NCBI GenBank assembly: GCA_032718565.1 | Contig: JAVGVS010000008.1 | Location: 5,328,327-5,392,326, forward strand | DNA: 64,000 nt | Direction of reading: 5' to 3' | From: Distichodus sexfasciatus | Lineage: Eukaryota > Chordata > Actinopteri > Characiformes > Distichodontidae | In this document: positions 13,164-24,603 of the stretch, in pieces | Position numbering within the stretch: the stretch's first letter is position 1 | Layout: every line of letters starts with the position of its first letter | Made by a program: the position numbers and the translations under genes | The notes under the pieces: model-generated | Seen by the model: the letters and a program-made list of their open reading frames with translations, nothing else | The model's database searches: none | What the model was told of the DNA's origin: nothing

Positions 13164-13273
13164 TTTCATCTCTCATCCGAAAGGCTTCTTTAGTTCTAAA
13201 AATCTTGGTGGTGAGTGCTAATCATTTATCTCCTAGTGAGGCTGTCACCTTGACTTTCGGATGAGAGGTGAAA
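13164..13273. repeat. inverted repeat of a dispersed family
   Basis: Arms 13164-13183 and 13254-13273 are inverted copies matching 19 of 20 bases ('ctttcggatgagaggtgaaa'), with a 70-base loop. A related degenerate stretch ('ttggatgagagattaaacat') lies near 61160-61190, so this looks like part of a dispersed repeat rather than a local structure. Confidence 0.6.
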
Positions 13274-13833
13274 TGTCTTAAAGAATTTTGAAAAGAAGTC
13301 CAGTTGCCTCTGATTCAAGTCCTTAAGATGACCATATCCTGGACAACTGAAATCCTACACAGACATGCTGCATTATTAAACATTTTTCACAACCCTGATC
13401 GTTGTAGTTGTATATGACCACAAGATGGCAGTGAGTTTCAAACATAAGTTTTCTTCATCAAATGCTGTCCTGGTGTAAAATCCAGAAACGTAAAAGAATC
13501 TTTTTATGCCATGAAAATGAAAACTATGAAAACAAACATGCAGTAGCCTTAGCTCTAGTTCACGGCTATTCCAAAAAACAACACAATTTAATAAAACAAA
13601 ATAATGTTAATTTTGCTTCTTTGACAGTATCTGAGTTTAAACTCTTTACACTGAAGTATTACCACCAGTCCAGGAGTTTACCTGAGAATCAAGACAAATG
13701 ACATTTCACTTCTTTCAACTGAGCTCATTCATCTCCACCATATAACTGGTAAAGGAAAGACAGCTTTGCTGTTTTGGTATTTACCAAGTTTAACTTTAAG
13801 ATCAGCTCCAGATTAAGGATCATATAATGGCTC

Positions 13834-16800
13834 TCAGGCAGTGAAAGACTGTCCCCAGGTGGGTTTAGAAACAGGAATCTCTCGTCTGAGCTCCTCAAGT
13901 CTTTCCATACGCTGCTCTTCTGTTTCCAGAGCAGCCTGCTCCTCCAGAGACTGGCGGATGACAGCTTTGAGGTGGGGAAGTCCATATCCGGTCAGAGCAG
14001 AGATGGGAACAGTGTGTTTAAAGTGGAGAAAGTTTTTTGGTATCCTGTCCTCAGGTAGAAGGTTAACAAATTCTGAGGAAGAAGAAAGAGGGAAAGAGAG
14101 TCAGTAAACTTGTGAATGTAGACAATAAAAGTCATTGTGGTAACTGCAGTGTAGGTATTGATATTTTACTAATGTAATATTTTTCAAATACCAAGATTTC
14201 AAAGATTGAAGAGAAAGTAATATTAACAAATACAAAACTCAACATTGTGGAAGAGATGATGGGGACACAGTGAAAAATCCCTCCAAATGATTCAAACGAA
14301 AAGATTTGTAAAAAATTATGTTCATTCAAATAAAACAGGACAGTGGTGGGGCAGAGATACCAGTAAGTGAACCTTTGTGGTAGTGACCACAAGACTGGGG
14401 TTTGGATCCAAAGTTGCTTCAGGGAGACTGTCCATTTAATGTATGATTATGTATGATGCTGAAGATGTAGACAACAAAAGCAAAAATATGTCGACACACC
14501 TTTCACACATACTGTATTCTGAACATCCATCTAAGTCCAATCCTGAACATTAGACATAAATGAATATTTTTAATGTCTAAAATCTCATAACAGTTTATTA
14601 GTCTGAATGTTACACTCACCTTCCTGATTCTGCAGCTGTGTCTCCAATTCTCTCAGTTTCTCCTCAGCATCAGGCAGATCCATTTTATTAACTACTAGAA
14701 TAGCAGGTTTGGCCAGCAGGTCCTCCTTATACAGCTCCAACTCCTGACACAAAATCCACATTTTAATCATTTTTATTTCAGTTGCAGGTGCTGTTGCAAA
14801 CTAGGCCAATATTATTCAAAAAAGAACACTATTAACAATAGATAATGCATAAAAACATGAGAACACAAGAGTTTAGCAAGAACACCAACATAATCCTTAA
14901 TAATAAGACTTAATCCTTAATAATAATAATAATAATACCATTAGCCAGGAACATCTAACTTTATATCTTCTAATTAGTGCTCAGAATATAGTTGTTATGC
15001 ACAATTTGTGTTAGTCCTCTTATAGCACTTTATCTGTATTTTTGATCAGCAGACCATTCTCACTTAAAGTTTAAAGTTTAAACACAAAACCTGATAATAC
15101 TACTGCAAAATGGACCATTTTCATAGAGGCCTCTCTGAGCAGTAATTATACAATGATGAACGAGGTCCAGGGCGGCTGACAAAACAATGAAACACAAGTA
15201 ACAGCCTGTAAGCGTATTACTATACATCCACTAGCCAATTAATTTGGAGACTATCATGACTTTCTACTCAACAGCTTTCATTATGGTACATTTTTATAAA
15301 GTCTGTTGGCTGATATGATATTTGGTCTTTCTGTCACTCTGCCCTTGGTCAAGATACTAAATCCATCATGAGATCACAGTCAACAACAAGCCGTGATCTT
15401 AAGAAGAATACTTTCGTTATGTCCAGATAACGAGAAAAATAACTTGTGTTCTGGAGATAACAAGAAAAAAAAAAAAAACACTGAAGAGTGTACCGACTTC
15501 CTTAAAATCAAGGTCATAGCCACAAAATTCATATGCAGGATATGATTGGTTATGAATATCATGTAGACCTAATTAAATGTGACATGCACGTTTCAGTTCT
15601 TGATAGTTGTTCAGAGTGCAAGAGAACAAATATAATGCAGAACAATAAACAGCAAAGGTTCTGATCACTGTAGATAGACTCCCAACCATACAGATGCTGA
15701 TTCCATAAACCAACAAACAAGTGATAAAATATAAATAGTGAATGGCAACACATGGCATTGCATTGTTTAGGTTTTAGGGTCTTCAAATGTGTAAAAAAGA
15801 ACCCTCGATGTCACTGTGTTAAAGACAGTACACACATGACAACTAACCCTAACCCTTCCTTGGCAGTGAAAGTAACCCACTTACCTTAGAGAGCAACTGC
15901 ACTGTCTCAAATGCAGATCTGAAAGGCAAGCTGCTGGCCAGCTGAAAACCACAGACATCAACCTGGGGGATGTTAGACAATTTAAGTTTGACCCTGTTTA
16001 AAGGCTGTTTAAACTTAATGCCAACACCAGTCTTTTGACTTACCACAAACATAAGTTGTTTCGTTCTCTCCACATGCTTGAGGAACTTGTGACCCATCCC
16101 CTTGTTCACATGAGCTCCTTCTATCAAGCCTGGCAAATCAGCCACTGACACCTGCAACCAGAAATGCAGACTGGTGACCCAAAGCTCAATAATACCACTG
16201 AGAGTTAAAAATATGATTTTTTAAACCACATTACATTTTGGAATGTGAATATTTCAGGAATAACTCGATTTTAAAAAGGTTGTTTACAACATCTCCTCTG
16301 AACTGAATAAATTAAATCCCTGCTTTGGCCAAACTCAAGCAATCACAAACTTAGATCTTAATCTGCATGTGAATCTGCAGTGTGTTACATCTACTTTATT
16401 TTTTAAACAAAGGGCCAAAGTGCGGGTGCTTTCATGCTAGATGAACATGTGAAAGGCATCACTACATTAAAGCCACTATTCACCATCAATGCCTGGTGAC
16501 ATAAAGGAACTTGCAAAAGACATTTTCAGATCCCAAGGAAAAATACTAAGAAACTCAATCAAAATAGAAGGCTTTACAAAAGGCTTTAGAAAACAGACAA
16601 GGTTAAAGGCAGGACACTTCTATTAGAACCCAAGCAGAACGACCTTATATAAATCTTTGGTAAACTGAAGAGGGCATCACCAGACCCTATATGCAGTCCA
16701 GCATTGTGCTTTGTCAAAGAAGCTGATACCTGCTTATGATCTTCATACATGACTTTGCCAATCTCAGGTCTCAGAGTTGTGACTGAAGGGGGAGGTTGAA

Positions 16801-19601
16801 AAAAGTGATTTATGTTGCAGATTGAACTTTACCAGTGAATGAAAAAATCAGCATCAATTAAGATAAATTACAAATCTGTTCAGTTGAGTAACAGAATAAA
16901 TAATGATTATTAAATGAAGAATTGTTCTTAGATGTGACTTTGCATCTTATAGTCAGTACTCACAGGGGTAGCTGGCGATCTGAGGTGTGGCATGAGACAG
17001 GGCAGTCAGTAAAGAGGATTTGCCTGCATTGGGGAATCTGTTAAAATATGTACACATTGATAAATTTTCTACACAATAAGGTCTCCATTTATAGTAATAA
17101 ATACTATAAGAATATTTAGATTATGTGAGACAGGCTGTATCTTACCCCACAAGACCCAGATCTGCGATGAGCCGCAAGTCGAGGCGGATCTGACGGACCT
17201 GGCCTTTACTGGGTAAAAACCCAGAGGAAAGAGATCCTCCATGACCACCTCTTGCCACAAGAATGCTGTCTCCTTCATGGTTCAACTCACCTATGAAGGA
17301 ACAAATGATTAAACACTTCCGCACAGATGACAGAATATTTATCCACTGTAATGAGTGAAAACATACAATATACAGAACACACTACTGACAACTGTAAGGA
17401 AAATGCACAGGATTGGGAGGAACATGAGACAGAAAACATCAGGAGAACAGCAGAAACGATCTGAAAAGTAACAGACTAAATAAGTATGTTGACACTGCCA
17501 TCCTGGGTTATAAGGAGATAGCAACAAATACAAATTGGTGCATTTAAATTGCTGAACATTTCATTCATATCATCTACTGTGATATGAAAAAAGTAAAAAT
17601 ATATTTGAAAGAAAGATGGGTTTACCAGATTACTAGACAAGATTACTTATTAGATTAACTTTTTTAAAACCATTTTTTGCCATTTTTCACAATAAATGAC
17701 TTAACAGAATGTATTTTACTGTACATGTGTCAAAAAGGAATCACGGATTAAGATGTTTTATTGTGTTGAGTATGAACATACAGTATGCCAACCGGCTAAA
17801 ATATATAATCAAAAGTTGGCTGAGTAAAAGGTCAAATTACAAAAATTAAGCAAGTTCCAGACAGGTATGAGGTTAGAGTTATTATTAAATAAATTATATT
17901 GTATTATTGGATAAATTAATTATCTTAGCTAAACAATGTGAATGGCTTTTGTATAACTATCAGAAATAATGACAGAATTTATTGTTCATGGGTCTCAAGA
18001 GTCAGAACCGTAAAAATCAGGCAATAAACCAATCAATACAGTGTTGAATGTACAAGGTTTCACCTAGGAGCCTCCCTCCATCTGTGGTCACACAAATCCC
18101 GACTGGAGCGAAGATCTTCCTGTCCTCTCCTTTTGCTCCTTTTAATGCACGAATACTGACAAAAATCATAGGACACAAATGATATCAAGCTAAGTTCATG
18201 TAAAGACAACGCACAATTAGATTTTTATTAAATCTCTTACATATTTTATAGTATCGTCTTAAGGGGTGTAACAATACACTGTATTGCATTATATTGTGGT
18301 ATACATGATACCATGATGATGATGATGATGATGGTGGCTATTTATTCAGTGCTTTTGGAAAATGGAAGACAAACACACACCTGCTATTGGAACCAACGCC
18401 AGCAATAAAGCGCTTTTGGGGGTATTTGTCTTTGATCCGCTTTAGGGTGAGGTCTTTTTTAGCCACTACCCAAACGTCCCCTCCACTTCCACCCTGCCCC
18501 CCCAAACGGGGCATGCCCATGCCACCACTGCCTCCCCTTACATACACACGCAGGTTATCCACAAAGTTCCCATACTGCAAAAAGAGAGAAAAGACGACAA
18601 ATAAATGACAAATAAACGCGTTCACTGCCAATTACATATTTATATTAAGACTGCAATGATGCCCATGAGCCTTTTGAAATTTCTAGCAAAGGCAAACCGC
18701 TCATTAAGTGCTCAGGCAGACTGAGCAGACAAAAAATATTATGTGTACTTTGGTAGTTTGACTTGGGATTTGCTGCAGGAAAGACCTGAACGAATTTTTA
18801 GGTGAATAAGGATGTTTTTTGGAGAATTTAAGGTTGGTCACAACCAAAAAACAAAATATTGCTTAAATGCATTGTCATTGTAAAAAGCACATTAACAATC
18901 ACAGACTGATCTAAAAGAGAAGTCTTTTTAAGATTCAGGAAAAAACAGTTACAGTCAAAAAGCCTACAGAGTAAAACCATTTTTTCTTTTAAAAATCACA
19001 TAAAGAAAGAGTACATTTACACAAAAAAAGTTAATGTTTGCGGGCATGTTTATACTTTATACTACTTTCCTGAAATGTTCATCCGTCTGTTTCATTTTTC
19101 ATTTAAACCATTTACACCTTCTCATGTATAAACCTAGATGCTGTATTTTTATAACCATGTATGTGGCAAATAAACCATCTTGAATGTCTCAATATTGTCA
19201 TATGGTCGAGAGACAAATCTAGGGTTAGGGTACAGCTTTTACCCATAAAACCAAGTTGCGCCAGGGAGACTGTCCTTATTAAGAAATGTAAGTTGCCCGG
19301 GATAAGAGTGTCTCAATTATCGCAGTAAATGTTCAGATAACTGTCGCAAATAATCACAGCAAATATAAAATACTAAACTCTATTACGTTGGTATGGAGAA
19401 TAGATTCTTGTGCTGCTAACTGTAATAAAATACGAAATGCCAATGGTCTTGTTAAGAATCGACATAAAGATCACGGGACTCCAAGTACTAAAAAACTCAC
19501 GAAAACCAAAAAGGTTAACCTTAAAAGAACCGCCTGGTTGCTCACGGAGTCGGCGAGTGAGTACTGACCTTCCGGTAACACACTCTGCTGATCCAAACCA
19601 T
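13834..19601 (-). CDS. gtpbp10: GTP-binding protein 10 (Obg-family GTPase)
   Basis: Obg-like GTPase; the human orthologue is assigned to mitochondrial ribosome large-subunit assembly (older work: nucleolus). Ten exons join to 1,140 nt, 379 aa (human about 387): 19569-19601, 18381-18574, 18064-18155, 17146-17290, 16964-17037, 16730-16782, 16044-16151, 15885-15962, 14620-14743, 13834-14072. All phases agree with GT-AG introns. The glycine-rich Obg fold (RGGSGGMGMPRLGGQGGSGG) is in exon 2. G-motifs: G1 GFPNAGKS at residues 155-162, then FTTLRPE for the switch I region, G3 DLPGLIEG at 202-209, G4 NKMD at 278-281, and G5-like SALTG at 325-329. The start MVWISRVCYRK directly precedes YGNFVDNLR, matching the position of the vertebrate start. 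Nothing is missing. Its upstream neighbour fam237b is divergent, as in human. Confidence 0.95.
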
Positions 19602-19751
19602 ATCGCCCTGTATGACGAAGAGGTCAATAAACCTTTTAGTGTTTAATTGTTTGGCTTATGGCAAGGCAGTCGACTTCACTACCACAAACATTTGCTAACT
19701 TAGTTACAGGACGCGAAAACAGCGGCCATGTGTCTAACGGAGCAATCCAAA

Positions 19752-19816
19752 CCGGAAGTAGGAAATGTAAAAATTGCAGCTATTGGATAGAGCCGTTCAA
19801 GACCTCTGCTTATTGG
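19752..19816 (-). promoter_or_regulatory. candidate gtpbp10 promoter elements
   Basis: Between 150 and 215 bases upstream of the gtpbp10 ATG there is an ETS-type site CCGGAAGT at 19752-19759 and two ATTGG motifs (inverted CCAAT boxes) at 19782-19786 and 19812-19816. ETS plus CCAAT without a TATA box is the usual arrangement of housekeeping and mitochondrial-biogenesis promoters. Inference from motif only. Confidence 0.4.
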
Positions 19817-20098
19817 TGAAAAACTATGTCAATTGCATTCAACCCCACCCCTTTGGTCCAAAAAGCTACTGTGATGCGATATTGTGATCAGAGGAATAAC
19901 GTTAACATTTATTTCCCCACTCAAAACCATTCTTTGCTTAAAAAAGACTACAACGACTAAGTAAAAGTAATTTTAATTTATTTTAAAGATGTATGATCTA
20001 AAAAATCCACTTTACAAAACTTCTGTTTAGTTATAAGTACAGCAGAATAGATATTTGTTTGCGAACAAATCGCTCAACTTCCCGAATTATGATGAACG

Positions 20099-20131
<33 letters not shown>

Positions 20132-20135
20132 TTTA

Positions 20136-20170
<35 letters not shown>

Positions 20171-20262
20171 CAACAAATAAAAATAATAAATAAACAACAA
20201 CAACAATAATAATAATAATATTAATAATAATAATACAATAATAATAAATAATAATAATAATA
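20099..20262. repeat. (AAT)n/(AAC)n microsatellite block
   Basis: About 160 bases of imperfect ATA/AAT trinucleotides with interspersed CAA units, lying between the gtpbp10 promoter and the fam237b 5' region. Confidence 0.9.
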
Positions 20263-20589
20263 AAGGACATAGGCTATTATCATCATATAATAAAATGTTA
20301 TGATCTAAATATACACTACTAATTATGCAAAAACTGACACCAACGAAACCCAGTCGATTGTGTGACCTGGTGCAAAACGACAGCGGAGACTATCAAATGC
20401 GCGCGACATTGAATACGGTGACGTGGGTCACGTGAGTGCTTTTAAGTTCAGCAGAAGTGCAGCAACTCGTTAAAAGCCAATTTCTCGCTTCAGCGGTATA
20501 TGCTATGCAGGAAAACCAGAAAGTGGACATTACTGATCTACAACTGCCACCCTGAGAAACCTGACTGAGCTTAAGAAGTCTCTGCGTTG

Positions 20590-21229
20590 TATTGGCCACT
20601 AACGCGTTGGGAATTCACCCTCTGTGGTCATTTTACTGACACTGCTGCTGTAGTAAAGGTAAGACATTAACTGTTTTGTTATATGATTAAGATAATACAA
20701 TATTTCAAAATTTATTGCACGAGGAGATGCTTGCCTTTGTCCATCTTAACTTTACCAAACTATAGGCTTTTGGAGGTCTTCAGCAAATGTTATGGTGAGC
20801 AGAATGCTCATAGCAAAGTGTGTTTGTTCTGTTATAGCTTTTATTTCTTAACACACTTTGCTATATCCGTTCTGTTTGTGAGGGAAGATGAACAAAAAGA
20901 TGAACCGGCCAATTTAAATGTTTTATATTTTCACTTCAGTACTAGAAATGAAGGCTATAACAGAAGTATAAATAGAATGGTCATAACAAAGTATGTTTTT
21001 GATATTATTGCCATTATTTCTTTTTCTGATTTAAAATATTTTAATTGACTTGTTCATCTTTTGGATCATCTTCACTCCTGATCCTTAGTTTCCAAGCTTC
21101 TAGACTGACCAGCCAATCTAATTGACTGCCTTGAAGTTGTTTTCTGCTGTCATCTTTGCACATTGCACATTTTTCCATTTCAGATTCACTTCCATTTTTC
21201 AAAGCTTGTCCACCCTCTAATTCAAAGGC
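20590..21229 (+). promoter_or_regulatory. fam237b putative 5'UTR exon and intron
   Basis: A good donor (GTAAAG|GTAAGA, exon end 20658) and an acceptor with pyrimidine tract (tttttccatttcag, exon start 21184) would place a 5'UTR intron at 20659-21183, leaving 46 noncoding bases before the fam237b ATG. The transcription start is not visible. Predicted from splice consensus only. Confidence 0.4.
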
Positions 21230-21688
21230 ATGGATTGCGGGCCGAAGCGAATAGTGGGCTGCTTCGGCGTCAGGTGCTGGCGTCTCAGGTGTTTGTACGT
21301 GCTGCTGCTCGCCAGCGCCTCGTCCTGCTGTGTGCCCAACTCGCTGCTGCTGCTGCTGAGTGAGGAGGCCGGAAGGGATAATGCGCCGGACCGTCTGGGC
21401 GAAATAAACCATGCGTGTTGGGACGCGGCGTCGCTGGCCGTGGTCGAGGCGCACAACCTGCGCGTGGCCGACAGCGTGGGCGCCTTCTGGGACTTCATGA
21501 CGTATCTGTGCGCGTCCCCGCAGCCCAAACACCAAGAGCTCTTCATGAAACTCGCGCAGCTCTTCTGGCAGCGCTACGTGAACTGTGTGCTAGCGCGCGC
21601 ACACGGACTGGGCCGGAGAGCGAGTTTGTCTAAAAAAAGAGCGACGGATTCTGCTTCCGTGGCTTTCTTACACCTATATGAAAAGTAA
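21230..21688 (+). CDS. fam237b: FAM237B-like secreted amidated peptide precursor
   Basis: Single coding exon, 152 aa. The FAM237 family consists of small secreted neuroendocrine precursors; FAM237A/B peptides have been reported as ligands of GPR83. Visible parts: N-terminal hydrophobic signal (LRCLYVLLLASASSCCVP, about residues 19-36), family core ACWDAASL (62-69), GAFWDFMTYLCASP (84-97) and LFWQRYVNCVLARAHGLGRR (111-130). Gly128-Arg129-Arg130 is a dibasic cleavage plus C-terminal amidation signal, predicting a peptide ending His-Gly-Leu-amide. Cys63, Cys94 and Cys119 are available, two of which probably form the family disulfide. After the cleavage site a 22-residue basic tail follows. The B paralogue is chosen because human FAM237B also neighbours GTPBP10. 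The GC-rich coding block contrasts with AT-rich surroundings. Confidence 0.88.
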   Translation: MDCGPKRIVGCFGVRCWRLRCLYVLLLASASSCCVPNSLLLLLSEEAGRDNAPDRLGEINHACWDAASLAVVEAHNLRVADSVGAFWDFMTYLCASPQPKHQELFMKLAQLFWQRYVNCVLARAHGLGRRASLSKKRATDSASVAFLHLYEK

Positions 21689-24100
21689 GAGGTGTATCCC
21701 AACATTATTCATTTATATATATTTATTTATTTGGGGAAAATGCCAACAAACATGTCAGAAACATGAAATTAGAAATCCCATTCGTTTTCATTCTACCTGT
21801 TCACTTTGCCAGTGGTACCCATTATTAGTACCAGTCTGTAGACCGTAGTAGATTTTAGGGTGAGAACAAAGCTCCGGCCTGTATTTTAACTTGATGAACC
21901 TGGATGTTACTGCCTGTATTATCTGTGGTTGTGGTTGTGAGATACAGATAATGAAAGTTTAACAATGAAGAGTTATTTACACTTATAGAATTTATCAGTC
22001 ATTTGTCCATAGCCGCTTGCATTAGCAAAGGATACAGGAATCGTCACCCTTGAGAAATGGCGTTTTATAAAGGTTCTCATAGAATATTAAGCCGCCTGAA
22101 GCTCATGGTCCCACTGCACCACTACTGGCTATGTGGCATCACAAAACCCTGTTTGTTCTTTTCAGTGGAGAACGAAATATGTTAAGTGTGCAGACTTCAC
22201 ATTATCTTAATGTGAAGTGGCAGCCAAGGTTATCAAGTCAAAATTCGGCCAGATAATTGTTCTTACCATTTAAAATACCGACTACAATGGAGAGCAATAA
22301 TTTGGTTCACCTGGTAAATTAAACAGATAGAATGAAAACCTGACTGGAAAATAGACTGGATGACTTTCTGAAGCCAACATTTTTCTGCAGGCCATTTATA
22401 TATTTATTGATTCACGAGATAATGCAGAAAATGACATTAAATGTGAACAGATTTTTGTGTATAACAGCTATATTGCTGGGGTTCTCGTTGAGTCTTACAT
22501 GCAGTGTTAAACGTTCATGCGCTGTAACAGAACTAATTATCGTCATTACCTTATAGGTTAACAATGACATTAATTCAGGTCTGTGAAAAATATTATCTTT
22601 GCTCATCTTACTGTGATGGTGTGTCACAGTAATAAAGAATTATAACATAAATATATTTTATTTCACCTGTCTCCTCACAGAAATACACATGCACGAATGG
22701 ACATTCATGGGAACAGTAGTCTACTTCATAATTTATTATATATATATTTTTAGACCATAAGTTATAACTTTCTAGTGGAACTTCGGCTAGGTTGACCGGG
22801 ACATTTAAATATGTTCTGAATCAGTGAGACACCGCATCAATTTGCGCTTCATTTTATGGAGTGTGGGCTGATATTGAGTGTAAACGTGATATGATGGAGT
22901 GATGCACTGATGAAGTTATTTACAGGGTCCAACATAAACACTAGAACCCGTGAACCACCTGTGCGCGTGCGCGACTGAGCGCCCCGCCGCGCTGCAGCTT
23001 CTCAAACACAATAAACACAATCACCCACAATACAGCAAATCAGCGCTCAGTCACAACACACGTTCATCGCGGCCAAAACGATCAATTAGAACAAAAATTA
23101 CAATATGAAACCCAGCCACGCCCACTGTGATGAAAACCAAACATTAGGACATGGATGCGAGGTGACCATGCTTTATAAGATTTGTTAGCTGATTATGTTG
23201 TGAATCTATAGGAGTGAGGTGTTCGATTTAATGGCAGACTTTGTAACAATACCTTACTAATAATGCTCCTCTTTAAAGTACTGTTTTACAATGAATGTAA
23301 TTATGTAGTATTGCACACATATTTCTAAAGGTATGACATGGGAGAAACATGACTGTAAAATCGTTATTACTAAATTCCTATCAATCCTCTCTTTTTCAAG
23401 AAATCTGTGACCCCACATATACCAGTAAAATATAGGTCTTACTGTGTGATGTCAAGTCATGCAAATAAAAGAGTGTTGCACAATACAGAAGGTTTTAAAT
23501 CATATGCATCTATGGACTCAGAGAAAAGGACAGGATTTCGTCTCGTCCCTTGTGAATCTGAAGATGTACCTTCAAACAGACTAGTACCGCTACGCCACCT
23601 TGTGGTCAAACGTAGTAGTAGTAGTAGTAGTAGTAGTAGTTTGTGGTAGAGGATACCAGTTTGTTGAGAAAATTTTGTTAAAATATAAATTTGTTAATAT
23701 ATAGTTCAATTTAAGAGATTATTATACCTTTTAAGCGAATTACTTATTCCGGGTATCAGGACCCACTACTACATGAAAACGTTTTGGCGAGTCTTTGAAT
23801 TCAAGTCTAACCCCACTTACCCACTGCGCTTCTAAATCCCTTAAACCCAAATTACTTCAAAGAGACAGTCCCTGTAATTATCAAATGTGTAATTATCATA
23901 TAAATGCCTTACATGAAATTACAAATATTAAAGTTAAGATAAACGTCTCGGATGGCTGATGTAATTTGTCAGTATGTATTACACGAAATAGCTTTCTCGG
24001 GAACATACGAAAACTGGCTCTAAGTAACCACTCTTAAGTGGTTCATTTAATGTAAACCTTTAGTCAACCAGACTCGTTTCTTAAGCTATATCCTTGTAGA
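21689..24100. other. intergenic, no gene recognised
   Basis: Probably begins with the fam237b 3'UTR. No coding exon seen. A short GC-rich stretch with CpGs lies at about 22960-23065, a tRNA-SINE-like fragment at about 23770-23900 ('agagacagtccctgtaatta'), and a trinucleotide run at 23612-23640. Confidence 0.5.
23612..23640. repeat. (AGT)n microsatellite
   Basis: Nine to ten perfect AGT/GTA units. Confidence 0.9.
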
Positions 24101-24159
24101 ATGGATATATAAAGAAAATGACAGTCAAGTCGCCACAACAGTCTTTTCCTACGTTATGT

Positions 24160-24603
24160 AATCTGAACGCGCGCATCGAAAATTGCTCGTTCGAGTTTGA
24201 CGTCGTGAGCCGGCGTCCGACAGATCCTCGTGCACCTTGCGAACGGCATGTGCGCGCGACGCTCTCCGCGAATCGGAGTGTGATATTGCGCGCGTCTCCC
24301 CGGTTTCTCGGTCTGAGATTTGTCCTTGGCCCAAATTTCTTCAGCAAGGCGGCGCTGCACGTGGGCCGCTGAACCGGGCCTAAACCGACGGCTCGCTCCG
24401 CGCGGATCGGGAGCATCGCTTTTGAGCGGCGCTCCGTGTCACGCTCTTACTTTGCTTGGATCCTCCCACCGCGGAGTATTTAGGCTGCCTGCAGCAGTGC
24501 ATCACTCTCACTCACACATACATACATACACACACACATACACACACGCACACACACACACACCGATAGTGCTGCATAGAATCGGAAGCCCGTTCGCTCG
24601 CAG
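24160..24603 (+). promoter_or_regulatory. osgin2 CpG-rich promoter and putative 5'UTR exon
   Basis: A CpG-rich block (about 24160-24440) stands out from the AT-rich surroundings. It is followed by a TATA-like 'gagtatttaggc' near 24473 and a (CA)n tract, ending in a strong donor GCTCGCAG|GTAAGC with exon end 24603. The next plausible acceptor on this strand is the first osgin2 coding exon at 28043, giving a 3.4-kb first intron. Transcription start is inferred, not proven. Confidence 0.5.
24515..24563. repeat. (CA)n microsatellite
   Basis: Imperfect ACAC/ATAC run inside the putative 5'UTR exon of osgin2. Confidence 0.85.

Noticed and set aside
21041..21546. Two long minus-strand open frames
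   Set aside because: They are opposite the GC-rich fam237b coding exon, and have no recognisable domain.
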